A stretch of DNA of 43,834 nt from Aridibacter famidurans (GTDB lineage: Bacteria; Acidobacteriota; Blastocatellia; Pyrinomonadales; Pyrinomonadaceae). Where the stretch lies: positions 1 through 43,834 of the forward strand of contig JAGFIQ010000084.1 in assembly GCA_024103495.1 (NCBI GenBank). Reading direction: 5' to 3'. The translations under genes and the position numbers were made by a program. The notes beneath the pieces were generated by a model. That model saw nothing but the letters and a program-made list of their open reading frames with translations, was not told where the DNA came from and did no database searches. Below, piece after piece: positions 43,340-43,834 of the stretch (its first letter is position 1; every line of letters starts with the position of its first letter).

Positions 43340-43834
43340 TGTCTCGAATTGCCGTTCGGCGTGCGGACGATCCTGGGGATAATGAGCGGTTTTGACCCGG
43401 CAGTGCGTTTGATAAACCTCTTGAGCGCAAGCCGGATCTTCTCTTCTGTAGCCGGAATATCCGAAAGCGCTCCGGGCCCAAGCTCCGAAAGCGCGTCGGC
43501 GATAACTTCCGCCGCCTCTCCCCGGAACCCGTTCGCCCCGTCAATGCCCCCTACGCCCTGAAGAGTGATAACGGGGTCCGACGCCATCTCGCCCGACGAC
43601 GGATCTACCGTCACCGTCACGCTCACGACGCCGTTGAATGCGAGCTTCTTTCGTTCCTTGAGGGTCTCGAGGTCGATCTCGCGAAATCCGTCGTCCTCTA
43701 TGAACACCCTTCACGGCTCGATCCGGTCGACGATCTCCGCCGAGTTCGGCGTGAGCCCGAGGACGCCGCCCGCCGCCACAAGGACGATGTCGTCGCGGGA
43801 GTACCCCACGTGCTTGCGAAGACACTCGTGCGGT
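43336..43834 (-). CDS. rnj: Ribonuclease J, C-terminal part, interrupted by an in-frame TGA
   Basis: Cut by the right edge (5' end missing). The minus-strand frame reads RKHVGYSRDDIVLVAAGGVL, then LTPNSAEIVDRIEP, a TGA at 43711-43713, and then RVFIEDDGFREIDLETLKER to the natural stop. The end has LKRFIKRTAGSKPLIIPRIV, the RNase J C-terminal domain hallmark. RNase J normally has a Gly before RVFID at this place, so one G-to-T change (GGA to TGA) would explain the stop. Downstream re-start at a GTG (43707) is possible but would not make an enzyme. This is either a sequencing/assembly error or a real truncation. RNase J processes and degrades mRNA 5' to 3'. Confidence 0.82.

Noticed and set aside
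43711..43713. Genome-wide recoding of TGA as glycine
   Set aside because: TGA is used as the normal stop of many genes here (for example at 10734-10736, 11510-11512 and 15454-15456), so a local mutation or error is far more likely.
1..43834. CRISPR array, prophage or transposon
   Set aside because: No direct-repeat/spacer pattern, integrase, transposase or phage structural gene was seen; the heptamer tracts are too short and regular for CRISPR.

Overview
The window looks like a core chromosomal segment of an Acidobacteriota genome, most likely class Blastocatellia (Pyrinomonadaceae-like). The evidence is a secreted protein of the 'VWFA-related Acidobacterial' type (26186-27112), a probable DUF6677 membrane protein, fused Lpt proteins, moderately high GC and dense, partly overlapping operons. 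Lpt transport genes, an extended OstA protein and a TolC-family protein point to a diderm envelope. No phage, IS element, CRISPR array or rRNA was seen.

Layout, left to right. 1-1295 is the 3' part of an SLC13/TrkA-C permease. 1296-1908 is a gap with a probable decayed gene, a terminator and a heptanucleotide repeat. 1909-5517 (minus) is an operon: DUF6677-like protein, a 56-aa membrane microprotein, recO and a fused lptF-lptG. 5605-7536 (minus) holds a NamZ/DUF1343 protein and a C26 glutamine amidotransferase. 7611-12222 (plus) holds hslV, hslU, an Fn3 lipoprotein, an FAH-family enzyme and an FSA-type transaldolase, closed by a terminator. 12452-12973 is an orphan papain-like protease candidate with a potentially structured leader. 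13089-14925 holds a hypothetical gene and a divergent pirin/MarR pair. 14995-18373 (plus) runs UspA, alpha/beta hydrolase, DUF402 and a biotin-dependent carboxylase beta subunit, followed by a bidirectional terminator and tRNA-Leu(GAG). 18568-22746 (minus) is a lower-glycolysis block: gap, pgk, yceI, tpiA, secG. 22975-27783 (plus) is a TolC-family protein and four secreted proteins. 27865-38408 (minus) is a long envelope/regulation cluster: lptC-ostA fusion, lptB, rpoN, hpf, hprK, rapZ, EIIA-Man, HPr, arginase, ddl. 38559-43834 (minus) is RNase J (interrupted), an ACT protein, a DUF4377/META protein, an SDR, uppP and recJ.

The 27.9-38.4 kb cluster ties LPS transport to sigma-54, ribosome hibernation and a regulatory PTS: HPr kinase/phosphorylase, HPr with both phosphorylation sites and an EIIA-Man domain, but no EI or sugar permease in the window. 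Its RapZ has Met in place of the Walker A lysine beside an HprK with an intact P-loop. Other unusual points are three heptamer-repeat tracts at the 3' ends of lptFG and hpf and across the hprK start, an in-frame TGA where RNase J normally has Gly, and the structured leader of the orphan protease. Nothing here is clearly a wholly new system. The best candidates for novelty are the heptamer repeats, the degenerate RapZ and the protease.
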